From assembly GCA_025359125.1 (NCBI GenBank), contig JANYHI010000055.1, positions 1 to 64,000 of the forward strand: a stretch of DNA of 64,000 nucleotides. The letters are read 5' to 3'. Positions 52,858-62,428 of this stretch are shown one piece after another. The first letter of the stretch is position 1, and each line of letters starts with the position of its first letter. Origin of the DNA: Cytophagales bacterium. Its GTDB lineage: Bacteria; Bacteroidota; Bacteroidia; Cytophagales; Cyclobacteriaceae. The notes beneath the pieces were generated by a model. That model ran no database searches, was not told the origin of the DNA, and saw only the letters and a program-made list of their open reading frames with translations. Position numbers and translations under genes: made by a program.

Positions 52858-55800
52858 CGAATGATAGTGATGCTGCCTGTTTCTTTTTTACTTCCGCAAT
52901 CACAAAGGTAGTAATAGACATCTTGCGGTAAAGAGCGTCCATCATGTGTGCCATCCCAATCGTTTTGGTAGCCTATTATCTCGAAAATTTTTTGACCCGC
53001 GTTGGACAGTATGATCAATTTGCAAAATTCGTATCGAGTAATATCTGGATCAAGAACCCATTTGTCGTTGGAGTTATCGCCATTAGGCGTAATGAACTTT
53101 TTCCGCGTAAACGGAGGTTGATTATCATCTGCTAGTACAGTAACGTTTATGTCGGCATGTTCCGTAGCATCACTGTTATCCGTTGCGCTAAAGCGAAAGG
53201 TATACGTACCTTGCAATAAATCCATAACCGTCAGATCATTTTCATTTGTTGTCATCGTGGCTTTCCTTCCACTGACTTGCGACCATGCGCTAGATTTTAT
53301 CGTACCGTCACTATCCGTTGCAGTTCCCTTAATCGTCACCTGATTTTTTGGTAGTTTAATCATTAAGTCAGCTCCAGCTGAAACAAATGGAGGAGTATTT
53401 GCTTTAGGCTTTACAATTAATGTCATCGTGTTAAGTCCGATAGCGTCATCATTATCTTGTACTAACAATCTAAATTGATAAATGCCTTCAACCAAATTAC
53501 TAATTGTAGGAGTTAGGGTGGATTCGCCCTTGATACTAAAAGATGCTGGCCCAGCAATTTTCGACCAAACAATTGATGCAATCGTACCATCAGCATCATT
53601 GGCTGATCCATTGGGTGTAAGGCTATTCGTTGGTAATGTGATGGTCAAATTTCCGCCAGCGTTTGCGATTGGTGGATTGTTCAATCGAACGTCAAAAGTT
53701 ATAGGAGTTCCTTCACATGTTCCTGCTTTCGGTGTAATAGTGTAACGAACACTTCCGCTGGTGGAAATTTTAGTCAGCGCTTGATTAATGTTTGTTCCTG
53801 TTCCTGAAGCGTAACCATTAACACTTCCTGAAAGAATACTGGAAGCCCAAGAGAAAGTAGTACCGGTTACATTGTTGGGATTTTGAATGATAATATTTGT
53901 TGTGCATCCGTTGCAAATTACCGAAGTGCTTGCCAAGGTGTTAATAGATGCGGTTGGAACAGGAGCTACTTGCACGTCAGTTGTAATGGATGCGCTTGTG
54001 CAATTGCCAATATTAGAAATAGCCTGAACAGTGTACCGTATCACACCTCCCATGTTGTCCGTTGTTGGTGATTGTACGATAGGGCTACCATTTCCCCCAC
54101 TAAAACCTGATACATTTCCATTAATAGCACTTGCACTCCAATTAAAAATGGAAGGAACTGAGTTGAAAGTAGAGAGTTGAATGTTAGTGGCTGAAGCACT
54201 GCAAACAGCAGAATTTAATGGCGAAACAGTTAAAACAGGCTGGTCGTATCTAGTAGTAGACACTTCAGCAACATTAGAACAATTATTCGAGTCAGTCCCT
54301 TTGATGTAGAAAGTTCCAGAAGTATTTACCGTAGATGCATTTGCAAGTTGAGTGGTTGCCAATGAATTCGTCCAATAAGAAAATATAAGTCCACTTGAAG
54401 AGCCAGAGGTTATTGCCGGAGACGTTAGATCAATTGCTGCTGGAAAACAAACGGCAGATGGATTTTTGATTACTAAGGTTGGCAAAGGGTTTACGGTAAC
54501 ACTAACAGGTTTAATATCGAAACAATCTCCTGCGTTTGTGCCTTTGATGTAGTAAATTCCTGCGGTTAGAGATGTAGGAGTTGCAAGTGGTATAGTTGCA
54601 ATTGAGTTTGCCCAATAAGTATAAGTTAAACTGGCTGGTGAAGATCCACTTGTGATTGAAGTTATTGTCAAGTCAACAGTTCCTGGTGAGCAAATCGCTG
54701 CTGGGTTGGTAATGGTTACGATAGGAGTGGGTGTGATGGATACAACTACGGGTTTAGTAGTAGAGCAAGAGTTAGCATTTGTTGCTTTGATATAATAAGT
54801 GCCTACGGTTGCAGTAGTTGGCGTTGCATATGAACTTGATGCATTTGAATCTAACCAATAAGTAAACACCAAACTAGGGGAAGAGCCAGCCGTGATAGCA
54901 GTCGCAGTTAAATCAATTGTTGCTGGAGTGCATACCGCAGATGGATTGATAATAGTTAAAGCGGGAGCAATAAATTGACTTACTGTAATAGGTTTGACAT
55001 CAAAACATCCAAATGAATTAGTTCCCTTAATATAATATATGCCCGTGCCTACTGCGGTAGGTGTTGAGAGTGCAGTAGTAGCCGTTGAGTTTGTCCAATA
55101 AGAAAATGTAAGACCTGTTATAGAGCCAGCAGTAATAGAAGCAGCTGTAATATTTGTATTGATAGAGGGACAAACCGAAGGAGGATTTGTAATCGCAACA
55201 GTTGGTACGGGATTGGCTGAAACAATTATTGGTTTAATATCATAGCATCCTGTTGTCGCTATTCCTTTTATAAAATAGGTTCCAATACTGGCAGCACTTG
55301 GTGTAGAGTATGATATGGTAGCATTCGAATCTGTCCAAAAGGTAAAGATTAAATTAGATGACGATCCTGCCGTAATGCTAGCCGTTGTAAGATTAGCTGT
55401 TCCAGATGGGCAAATAGCAGCTGGGTTTGTGATGTTAACAGTTGGTTTTGAATTTACAATAACTGTTATGGGTTTAATATCAATTGCTGCACCTAGCGTT
55501 CCTTTAATATAATAAGTGCCAGTGGTAGCCATAGCGGGTGTTGTGTATGAATTGGATGCCGCTACGTCTGTCCAATAGGTAAATGTCATTCCTGAAGTTG
55601 AGCCAGCTGTTATACTCGATGCAGTAAGATCTACCGTTGCGGGCGAGCAAACTGGTGGAGGATTGTTGACAACGAGGCTTGGTAAATTATTTTTTGATTT
55701 AGATAAAAACCATTGATATAGGTTTGGATTATGGAGGGTATTGTCTGTTCGGTAGGCAAAATTTTCCCAAATATCATGGCCTTGGCCTGGGTAGCTTGTC

Positions 55801-56477
55801 CATTTTAATTCTGCGGTGGGTACTGGAGTAGTGCACCAACCAATCCTACTAAATTCGGTTAAGCCCGTACCGTAAGGAATAGTTCCATCGTTTTCCCCAT
55901 GAAAACCCCATGCTGGCAGCTTTCGCGCGGAAATGGAGCAACCATTTCCATTACCAAATCCTGATACTGGAGCAATAGCAGCAAAAATGTCTGCTACTGC
56001 TGGGTCACCTCCTCCAATATAAACTCCCCAGCCACCGAGGCTCAGCCCAGTTAGGTAAACTCGATTCAGGTCTATTCTATAGTTTTGCGGCCCACTTAGC
56101 ACATAATTAAATACATCGTTCAGTATACTTGGCCACCAACCACCTTGGTTACCGAGTTGAGGTGAAATAACAATAAAGCATTCATCTACCCCATTCACGT
56201 TGAAGCACATGTTGTGACCGCCTTCAATTATTTTAGGAATTCCATGTGCCTTAACCTTATTTAAATCAGATGGTGATCCATTTCCAGTTTCACCAGAGCC
56301 ATGTAAGAAAAAAATAACAGGATACTTTCGGGTAGAATTGGTTACATAATCGGGTGGAAGCTTTTCCAAATAGCCCGTTCCACCACTAGTCATTTTAGCT
56401 GTCTGCTGAGCTTCCCCATCGAAGGAAAACCCAAGCACGCATGTCAATAGAGTAAAAAGAAAATATACTCGAATCAT
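52854..56477 (-). CDS. secreted esterase with Ig-like repeats and type B (CHU_C) sorting domain
   Basis: A 1207-residue exported protein (signal ending FSFDGEAQ). Residues about 30-265 are an esterase: FFLHGSGETG, Ser146 in TGLSLGGWG, Asp197 in HGENDGT, His234 in GQGHDIW. Six tandem repeats of about 80 residues follow (about 270-745), each with an INPxAVC-type start, SITAGS, YWT/L and TYYIKGT. Two further beta domains and two PKD-like domains (ADGTI-type, VSAGADLMIKLP) come next. The C-terminus ITPNGDNSNDKW ... DWDGTHDGRSLPQDVYYYL is a type B sorting domain. It is coupled to the PorP/SprF gene. Confidence 0.9.
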   Translation of the reverse strand: MIRVYFLFTLLTCVLGFSFDGEAQQTAKMTSGGTGYLEKLPPDYVTNSTRKYPVIFFLHGSGETGNGSPSDLNKVKAHGIPKIIEGGHNMCFNVNGVDECFIVISPQLGNQGGWWPSILNDVFNYVLSGPQNYRIDLNRVYLTGLSLGGWGVYIGGGDPAVADIFAAIAPVSGFGNGNGCSISARKLPAWGFHGENDGTIPYGTGLTEFSRIGWCTTPVPTAELKWTSYPGQGHDIWENFAYRTDNTLHNPNLYQWFLSKSKNNLPSLVVNNPPPVCSPATVDLTASSITAGSTSGMTFTYWTDVAASNSYTTPAMATTGTYYIKGTLGAAIDIKPITVIVNSKPTVNITNPAAICPSGTANLTTASITAGSSSNLIFTFWTDSNATISYSTPSAASIGTYFIKGIATTGCYDIKPIIVSANPVPTVAITNPPSVCPSINTNITAASITAGSITGLTFSYWTNSTATTALSTPTAVGTGIYYIKGTNSFGCFDVKPITVSQFIAPALTIINPSAVCTPATIDLTATAITAGSSPSLVFTYWLDSNASSSYATPTTATVGTYYIKATNANSCSTTKPVVVSITPTPIVTITNPAAICSPGTVDLTITSITSGSSPASLTYTYWANSIATIPLATPTSLTAGIYYIKGTNAGDCFDIKPVSVTVNPLPTLVIKNPSAVCFPAAIDLTSPAITSGSSSGLIFSYWTNSLATTQLANASTVNTSGTFYIKGTDSNNCSNVAEVSTTRYDQPVLTVSPLNSAVCSASATNIQLSTFNSVPSIFNWSASAINGNVSGFSGGNGSPIVQSPTTDNMGGVIRYTVQAISNIGNCTSASITTDVQVAPVPTASINTLASTSVICNGCTTNIIIQNPNNVTGTTFSWASSILSGSVNGYASGTGTNINQALTKISTSGSVRYTITPKAGTCEGTPITFDVRLNNPPIANAGGNLTITLPTNSLTPNGSANDADGTIASIVWSKIAGPASFSIKGESTLTPTISNLVEGIYQFRLLVQDNDDAIGLNTMTLIVKPKANTPPFVSAGADLMIKLPKNQVTIKGTATDSDGTIKSSAWSQVSGRKATMTTNENDLTVMDLLQGTYTFRFSATDNSDATEHADINVTVLADDNQPPFTRKKFITPNGDNSNDKWVLDPDITRYEFCKLIILSNAGQKIFEIIGYQNDWDGTHDGRSLPQDVYYYLCDCGSKKETGSITIIR
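54240..55680 (-). repeat. six tandem ~240-bp Ig-like repeats within the type B protein
   Basis: The six copies encode blocks with the same landmarks (AVC, SITAGS, FTYW, TYYIKGT, KPI). DNA copies have diverged but keep phrases such as CCAATAAGT at matching places. Boundaries are approximate. Confidence 0.7.
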
Positions 56478-56578
56478 GCAAATGTGTAATCTAGGTTATA
56501 GGTCAGATTGCAAAAATAGACGATTTGCCCATAAAGAAAAGCTAACCTATTTTATGATTTTATGAAAGCTGCCAAAAC

Positions 56579-57463
56579 TCACTTGGGTACCGTTATTCGG
56601 TATAATTTACCGCCTAAAATCTTTTCGAAAAATTCGTCTGCCACAAAAATGTCACCTTTAGTATCAAAGCAGATGGCCTCTTTTTGAGAAAAGTGATTTA
56701 GTTTTAAAACGTGTAGTTTACCTTTAAAGAAATGACTGCCCTCAAAGGTTTCAAACACCCAAATCTTGTCGTGGCTTAACATCGCCAATTTTTTCCCGTC
56801 ATTTGAAATATCTGCGCCAGTAACCCAAGAGTTCAACATGTTTTTTCCGCCAAGCAGAATACTGTCTGAGAGTATTGCATGGTACTTCCCTGGTTTGGCG
56901 GGTAATTTGTACATGCGCAGATATCCATCATATGGTTGGGTTCTGTTTTTGCTAAAAATAAAAATTGAATCATTAAAAAAGATCATCGCTTCTGCATCGT
57001 ATTTTAGTTGACTCGCTTTAGGGGGAAAATCTTTTTGATCTGGGTAATCGAATTCGATTTTTTCAGATTCTATTCGGAGGCTTTCGGTAGCTAATGGTTT
57101 ACTTATTTTGTAAATCTGAAGTTCGCGCCTATTATTATTATTGTTGCCGATGTCTCCAACAAAAAGATTACCTGCTGGGTCTATTGCCATGTCTTCCCAA
57201 TCGTAATTAGGTGCATTTGTTATTTTTTTAATTGATTTGATTGTGCCATCATTTTGGAGCAGCATAATAAATGGACCGTTATCGCCATCGTTGTGTACCC
57301 AAAGTCCATCTTTGGTATAGGCCATTCCAGATATCTCAGTTAATGATTTTGGTAAGGTCGCAATTGTTTCGATTTTGCATTGAATTGTATCCACTCGTTG
57401 GACTTGCGCAAATGAAGATGAGCAATAAAATAAAGCTATAATTAGGTAATACTTTGGATTCAT
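56579..57463 (-). CDS. secreted beta-propeller-like protein, unknown role
   Basis: The ORF track starts at 57517. The ATG at 57463 gives a clean signal peptide (MNPKYYLIIALFYCSSSFAQ) and a 4-bp ATGA overlap with the upstream gene, so it is preferred (294 residues). The body has repeated blade-like segments (EISGMAYTKDGLWVHNDG, WEDMAIDPAGNLFVGDIGNN, AEAMIFFNDSIFIFSKN, GADISNDGKKLAMLSHD, EAICFDTKGDIFVADE), like SdiA-regulated/NHL-type propellers. No enzyme residues are evident. It closes the glycan operon. Confidence 0.7.
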   Translation of the reverse strand: MNPKYYLIIALFYCSSSFAQVQRVDTIQCKIETIATLPKSLTEISGMAYTKDGLWVHNDGDNGPFIMLLQNDGTIKSIKKITNAPNYDWEDMAIDPAGNLFVGDIGNNNNNRRELQIYKISKPLATESLRIESEKIEFDYPDQKDFPPKASQLKYDAEAMIFFNDSIFIFSKNRTQPYDGYLRMYKLPAKPGKYHAILSDSILLGGKNMLNSWVTGADISNDGKKLAMLSHDKIWVFETFEGSHFFKGKLHVLKLNHFSQKEAICFDTKGDIFVADEFFEKILGGKLYRITVPK

Positions 57464-59733
57464 TTGACTGCTATTTCGGAATAAACTTTTACTAGTTGCT
57501 GTGCCGTCTTTATCCAACTAAAATCTTTTGCTCTGGCATATCCTTTTTCAATCAATTCGTCTTTTAGTTTTTGATTGGATAATATTATTGAAATTCCATT
57601 CGCAATGGAGATATGATCATTAGGATCAATTAAGTGGGCAGCACTCCGTGCTACCTCTGGCATGGAGGAAGTGATGGAAGTAATAACAGGAGTTCCGCAC
57701 GCCATTGACTCGAGGATGGGTAATCCAAAACTTTCTCGTTTAGATGTATACAAAAATAGACTTGCTAAATTGTAGATGGCTGGTTGTTCCTGAAAGGGGA
57801 TATAGCCGATGAGAAGGATGTGCGATTTTATTTCTTGTGGCAGGTTGATCAGTTTTAATTGCTGGTTGAGGTAATCTTGAAATGCGCCAGCCACTACCAG
57901 GGGTAATCTATTTTCATCTGAAGATTGAAAATAATGCACATAACCTCTCAATGTCTCGTATGTATTTTTCTTTTCGGCAGTATTGCCGAAGAATAGAATG
58001 AATTGATCGGGTAAATGATATTTTTCTCGAATCGAAGCCAGCTGCGAACCATCCATTTTCTTGAACGAATCGTTTACTGCATTGTAGATTACATTTACTT
58101 TATCGGAGCTCAACCGCAGCTTTTCGATAATTTGTGTTTGTTCCCAATTGGAAACAGTAAGCACTCTTTTTATTTTTCCGGCAACGCTCTTTACAATTAA
58201 TCGTCTGTAAATATTACCTAAGTTTTGATAGTAGTTTCCTCTCAGCTTTGTACTTTCCATAAAAATAATGTCATGCAAAGTGAGCACCATGGGGACAGAA
58301 GTAAAGAGTGGAGCCGTGTTAGCAGTGCAATGCAACAGGTCAAGTTTTTCTTCTTTGATTGCCAACGGCAATTTTACTTGCTCCCATTCGGGAAAGGATC
58401 CAGCTTCTATTTCTCGTATTTTAAAATTTGATGTTTCTGTGATACAGGCATTGTCTACATCTTTGCGCACAAAAACAACGTATTGATTTTCTTTATCCAC
58501 CACTTGCAGATGCCGAATGACCTCCAATGCGACAATCTCAAGTCCATGTTTTTTCTCGCGAAATAATCGCTGCGCCTCAATGCCAATCCTCAACGGTCTA
58601 GAAATAGAAATGGATTTTTTAGCTATAGAGGAATAGATTTTTTCTATATCATGCACCATTCGCTTTACCTCGAAGCGCTCTTCAATTGTTTTGCGCGCAT
58701 TGGTCCCCAAATCGTGAAGCTGATTTTTGTTTTCGTGCAAATAGATAATTGCCTCTGCTAATTCTATTGGCGATTGGTGCGAGATCAAAATACCTGAGAG
58801 TTTATCTTGAATAGCCTCCTTGGTGCCGTCTACGGGTGTAGCCACAATAGCTTTACGCATCGCCATTGCTTCTAGCAATCCAATGGGCAATCCTTCCCAC
58901 AAACTTGGCAAACAATAGATGTCAATCCCCGCAAGAACGTTGGGTGTATCTTGCCGGAAGTTTTGAAAAATTATATTGCTCTCTATACCCAATGTTTTAG
59001 CTAATGCTACGGTGCTCTCTTTCAGATCACCATCGCCAATAATTAAGAATTTTATTTTATTGGTTATTTTCAAAACTTCCGCAATGGCATGTATAAGTGT
59101 GTGCGGATCTTTTTGAATAGTAATGCGAGCCATGTAACCTACTAGCGTTTCGTCTTCAGCAATGCCCAGTTCCTTCTTCAGGTTATTGTATTTTTTATTG
59201 GGATCAAATTTATCAAGATCAATTCCATAGTTGACGATGGTAGATTGTGTTAGACCAACTCGCTCTTGGCCATCTTTCAAGTTGCTTTTTGAAACACAAA
59301 TGGTAAGCTTCGAGCGTTTAATTAAAAAACGTTCGCCTGCTTCTCGCATGGTGCGCACAAAAAAATTCTGATCTTGATGAAAAGACCAACCATGTACAGT
59401 ATAAATAATTGGTAATTTTAAGCGATTGGCTGCCCAAAATACATTAGAATTAGCGCGCGTTCCGTGAGCATGTACTAGTTCAATGCGTTGATCTTTCAGA
59501 AACCTTTCAACCTTTCTCCATAAGAAAAAATTGAACGGTTTTTCGGTATAGATGACATGCGTTTTTATGCCCCACTCTTGCAGGGTATTGATCATTGGTC
59601 CTTCTGTAAAGGCAAGAACAATGGGCTCGTAAAGGTTACGATCTAGGTGTTTGATTAAATCCAGTACGTGCGATTCTCCACCACCGATCTTTCCTTGCCG
59701 AATGGTAATCAAAATTCTGCTTGCCGAGCTCAT
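57460..59733 (-). CDS. fused double family 4 glycosyltransferase
   Basis: A 757-residue soluble protein made of two complete GT4 (GT-B fold) enzymes. The first (about 1-370) starts RILITIRQGKIGGGESHVLDL, with VGYMARITIQKDPHTL and the donor-site PSLWEGLPIGLLEAMAM. The second (about 378-755) starts LRIGIEAQRLFREKKHGLE, with FGNTAEKKNTYETL and ESFGLPILESMACGTPV. Both contain the E-x7-E donor motif, so both may be active, adding two sugars in succession. It lies in a tight minus-strand operon (4 bp after the methyltransferase, 4-bp overlap with the propeller gene). Confidence 0.9.
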   Translation of the reverse strand: MSSASRILITIRQGKIGGGESHVLDLIKHLDRNLYEPIVLAFTEGPMINTLQEWGIKTHVIYTEKPFNFFLWRKVERFLKDQRIELVHAHGTRANSNVFWAANRLKLPIIYTVHGWSFHQDQNFFVRTMREAGERFLIKRSKLTICVSKSNLKDGQERVGLTQSTIVNYGIDLDKFDPNKKYNNLKKELGIAEDETLVGYMARITIQKDPHTLIHAIAEVLKITNKIKFLIIGDGDLKESTVALAKTLGIESNIIFQNFRQDTPNVLAGIDIYCLPSLWEGLPIGLLEAMAMRKAIVATPVDGTKEAIQDKLSGILISHQSPIELAEAIIYLHENKNQLHDLGTNARKTIEERFEVKRMVHDIEKIYSSIAKKSISISRPLRIGIEAQRLFREKKHGLEIVALEVIRHLQVVDKENQYVVFVRKDVDNACITETSNFKIREIEAGSFPEWEQVKLPLAIKEEKLDLLHCTANTAPLFTSVPMVLTLHDIIFMESTKLRGNYYQNLGNIYRRLIVKSVAGKIKRVLTVSNWEQTQIIEKLRLSSDKVNVIYNAVNDSFKKMDGSQLASIREKYHLPDQFILFFGNTAEKKNTYETLRGYVHYFQSSDENRLPLVVAGAFQDYLNQQLKLINLPQEIKSHILLIGYIPFQEQPAIYNLASLFLYTSKRESFGLPILESMACGTPVITSITSSMPEVARSAAHLIDPNDHISIANGISIILSNQKLKDELIEKGYARAKDFSWIKTAQQLVKVYSEIAVK

Positions 59734-59737
59734 GATT

Positions 59738-60502
59738 CTATTTCTTTTTCCACACCATTAAATAGCCACCAGTAAATGATGTGGGCAAAACATCTGCAAA
59801 CTTGCTGTCCATTTTTTGCAATACCACTGATCGCTTGGTAAGGAGAGAAATAGGGAATATGTCGTCTACAAAATTTGAACTCTGAATAGCATCAATAACG
59901 AATCCGTTTTCTAGTGATAAACTTCTAAGCTGCTTTCGGGTAAAAAACTGAATATGATCAAGATTATCATTATCTGATTGAATGGTAGTTCCAGAGTATC
60001 CAAGTGATTTTTTTAGTCGCACCACAGACCTCCAAACCCAATTATTTTTTTTGCGAAGTCTTAAAAACGGCTTTGTTACAAGAGATTCACGCGGACCTTT
60101 GCCATTGGGTACTGTTACCAAAAGAATGCCGTTTTCGTCAAGGATTTCATGCAATTGTGTCACTAATCCTGCTGGCTGATGAAGATGCTCGAGCACCTCT
60201 GAACATACAATGGCGTTGTACCGCTGACCTGATGCCCGAAGGGTTTCGGCATCCACTACGCTAAAAGTTACGTTGCTAAATGGGTTTTTGCGTTTTGCGT
60301 TTTCAATCGACTTGTCGCTCATATCGATACCATGCACTTGATAGCCTTGCATGCCTAGTTGCAAACTAATAATTCCATTGCCACAACCCACATCAAGTAC
60401 TGTTCCGTTTACAGGAATGAATTGTGCGAGCTTGGTCTTTATAAACTCTAACCGCTTAATGTCAGCGTATCGGGTGTAATTGGGTATTTCTGTTTGATTC
60501 AT
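59738..60502 (-). CDS. class I SAM-dependent methyltransferase
   Basis: A 254-residue methyltransferase of the UbiG/methyltransferase-11 type: motif I VLDVGCGNGIISLQLG, then VHGIDMSDKSIENAKRK, VVDAETLRA and VCSEVLEHLHQPAGLV, all typical. The C-terminal part (HIQFFTRKQLRSLSLENGFVIDAI) is common in glycan-locus methyltransferases, which methylate a sugar or a lipid-linked intermediate. Tight spacing with the double GT4 and the AsnB gene indicates one operon. Confidence 0.87.
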   Translation of the reverse strand: MNQTEIPNYTRYADIKRLEFIKTKLAQFIPVNGTVLDVGCGNGIISLQLGMQGYQVHGIDMSDKSIENAKRKNPFSNVTFSVVDAETLRASGQRYNAIVCSEVLEHLHQPAGLVTQLHEILDENGILLVTVPNGKGPRESLVTKPFLRLRKKNNWVWRSVVRLKKSLGYSGTTIQSDNDNLDHIQFFTRKQLRSLSLENGFVIDAIQSSNFVDDIFPISLLTKRSVVLQKMDSKFADVLPTSFTGGYLMVWKKK

Positions 60503-60529
60503 ACTCTCAAGATTGAGTAAAGGTAGTTG

Positions 60530-62425
60530 TTAGTTCATCCATTTGTTATACCATAGCTGGAAGAGTAAGATATTCCAGATTTTTTGATGGCTAATACCGG
60601 CTCCAGCTAAGTACTGATCTCTCCATTTAATTACTTCCTTAGCCTGAAATATATTTTGTTTTTGAAGTGATGCTTCATTTAGATGTTCGTGCAGCAAATC
60701 TTTCATTTCATTTTTGAACCAAACCGTAAGCGGAGCAATGAAGGGCATCTTTGGTCGATCCATCAGTTTCGGATCGATATACTTATGTACAATTGTTTTT
60801 AAAAGAGCTTTCGTTACTCCATTTCTTATTTTGTAATCGGACGGTAGCTGGGCTACAAACTCAATAACCCGTTGATCTAGAAAAGGCTCGCGTCCCTCAA
60901 GCCCAACTGACATAGCAGCACGGTCTATTTTTACCAAGTTATTATCCATCAAAAATGTTTTGTAATCGATGGCCAACAGCTTATTGAGTGCATTGTTGCC
61001 TGAGTTTAATAAACCTTCATCATCAAAGTAAGTATGTTGATTCGCAAAATCTACGTTGAGAATTTTTTTTGTCTCTTGTTGAGTAATATAATGACTGATC
61101 GCTTTTAGTGCAACAAATGGGCTATGCGATTGCCAGATGTCATGCATCTTTTCGTAGCGACTGCTGAAGTTATGAGTGTTTGAAAAATAAGGAATGGTAT
61201 TTGGGTTAACCAACTCCATACCTTTGGCCAATAAGGTTTGTACTGCTTTTGGAAATTGACTTGTATAACCGATTGATTGACTAAATTTATTATAGCCAGC
61301 GAAAATCTCATCTCCACCATCTCCCGAAAGGGCAACCGTAACGGACTTACGTGCTAATTGACTTACTAGGATTGTGGGCACAACCGAGTTGTCAGCAAAG
61401 GGTTCATCGTACACAAAAGGCAATTGATGAAAAACGTTAATTGCATCTTGAGCAGTGCAATAATATTCAGTGTGATCAGTTCCCAAGTATTCAGCTATTT
61501 TTTTTGCCTCGGTTGCTTCATTGAATTTTGCTTCGTGAAAACCAATAGTAAATGTTTTTATTTTCTCTGTTCTGTTTTTTTGAAGAATAGACGTTACAGC
61601 TGAACTGTCATAGCCTCCACTTAGGAAAACACCAACAGGTACATCGGCCACCATCCGATAATTGAAAGCGGAAGTCAATAATCGATCAGTTTCTTCCACT
61701 GCTTCCTCAAAAGTGATGGAAAGTTTGGGGAGATTATAGGCATCGTTCACATCCCAATACTTTATGTCTTCAAAAGATTTCTTAGCCAGATTAAATTTTA
61801 GGTAGTGACCCGGCCTGATCTTATGTGTGTTCTTAAAAATGCAATAGGGAGTAGGTATATAACTATATTGAAGATACAAAGCCAGTGCATCGTAGTCAAT
61901 TTCTTTTTTGAAGGCTGGATTTTGGTGGAAAGCCTTTAACTCTGAAGCGAATAAGAAGGTCTGATTATCGAAGTAGTAATAGAGGGGTTTAACCCCAACA
62001 CGATCTTTAACAAGAAATAATGCGGAGAGTGCTGGGTCATATAACGCATAAGCAAACATGCCAATGAATTTTTTGATCGAATCCATCCCCCAAGCTTTGT
62101 ATGCGGCAATAATGACTTCTGTATCCGTATCTGTGTCGAATGTATAGCCTATTTGGATTAGTTCTTGACGGATTTCTTTGAAGTTGTAGATTTCTCCATT
62201 GAATATAATGGAGATGCCATGCCTCACAAAGGGCTGATTGCCTTTTTCTGAGAGATCAAGAATAGAAAGTCTTCTGTGACCCAATCCTAGCCGGAAATTA
62301 CTTTCGTTTATCACTTTATATCCTTCCGAATCTGGTCCGCGATGCGCTAACGTGCGCGTCATGTTGCTGAGTACTTCCTCTGAAAGAGTATTCTTAAAAT
62401 CACAAAATCCGGCTATGCCACACAT
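60530..62425 (-). CDS. asnB: asparagine synthase (glutamine-hydrolysing) type amidotransferase
   Basis: A 631-residue class II amidotransferase. After Met removal Cys2 (MCGIAGF) is the glutaminase nucleophile. The glutaminase domain continues to about residue 190 (RRLSILDLSEKGNQP, IIFNGEIYNF). The synthase domain has the PP-loop GVFLSGGYDSSAV and ALSGDGGDEIFAGY. It can make asparagine, but in polysaccharide operons such enzymes often amidate sugar carboxylates; the location here favours that, as inference. It lies 3 bp downstream of a GT2 gene. Confidence 0.9.
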   Translation of the reverse strand: MCGIAGFCDFKNTLSEEVLSNMTRTLAHRGPDSEGYKVINESNFRLGLGHRRLSILDLSEKGNQPFVRHGISIIFNGEIYNFKEIRQELIQIGYTFDTDTDTEVIIAAYKAWGMDSIKKFIGMFAYALYDPALSALFLVKDRVGVKPLYYYFDNQTFLFASELKAFHQNPAFKKEIDYDALALYLQYSYIPTPYCIFKNTHKIRPGHYLKFNLAKKSFEDIKYWDVNDAYNLPKLSITFEEAVEETDRLLTSAFNYRMVADVPVGVFLSGGYDSSAVTSILQKNRTEKIKTFTIGFHEAKFNEATEAKKIAEYLGTDHTEYYCTAQDAINVFHQLPFVYDEPFADNSVVPTILVSQLARKSVTVALSGDGGDEIFAGYNKFSQSIGYTSQFPKAVQTLLAKGMELVNPNTIPYFSNTHNFSSRYEKMHDIWQSHSPFVALKAISHYITQQETKKILNVDFANQHTYFDDEGLLNSGNNALNKLLAIDYKTFLMDNNLVKIDRAAMSVGLEGREPFLDQRVIEFVAQLPSDYKIRNGVTKALLKTIVHKYIDPKLMDRPKMPFIAPLTVWFKNEMKDLLHEHLNEASLQKQNIFQAKEVIKWRDQYLAGAGISHQKIWNILLFQLWYNKWMN

Positions 62426-62428
62426 GCA

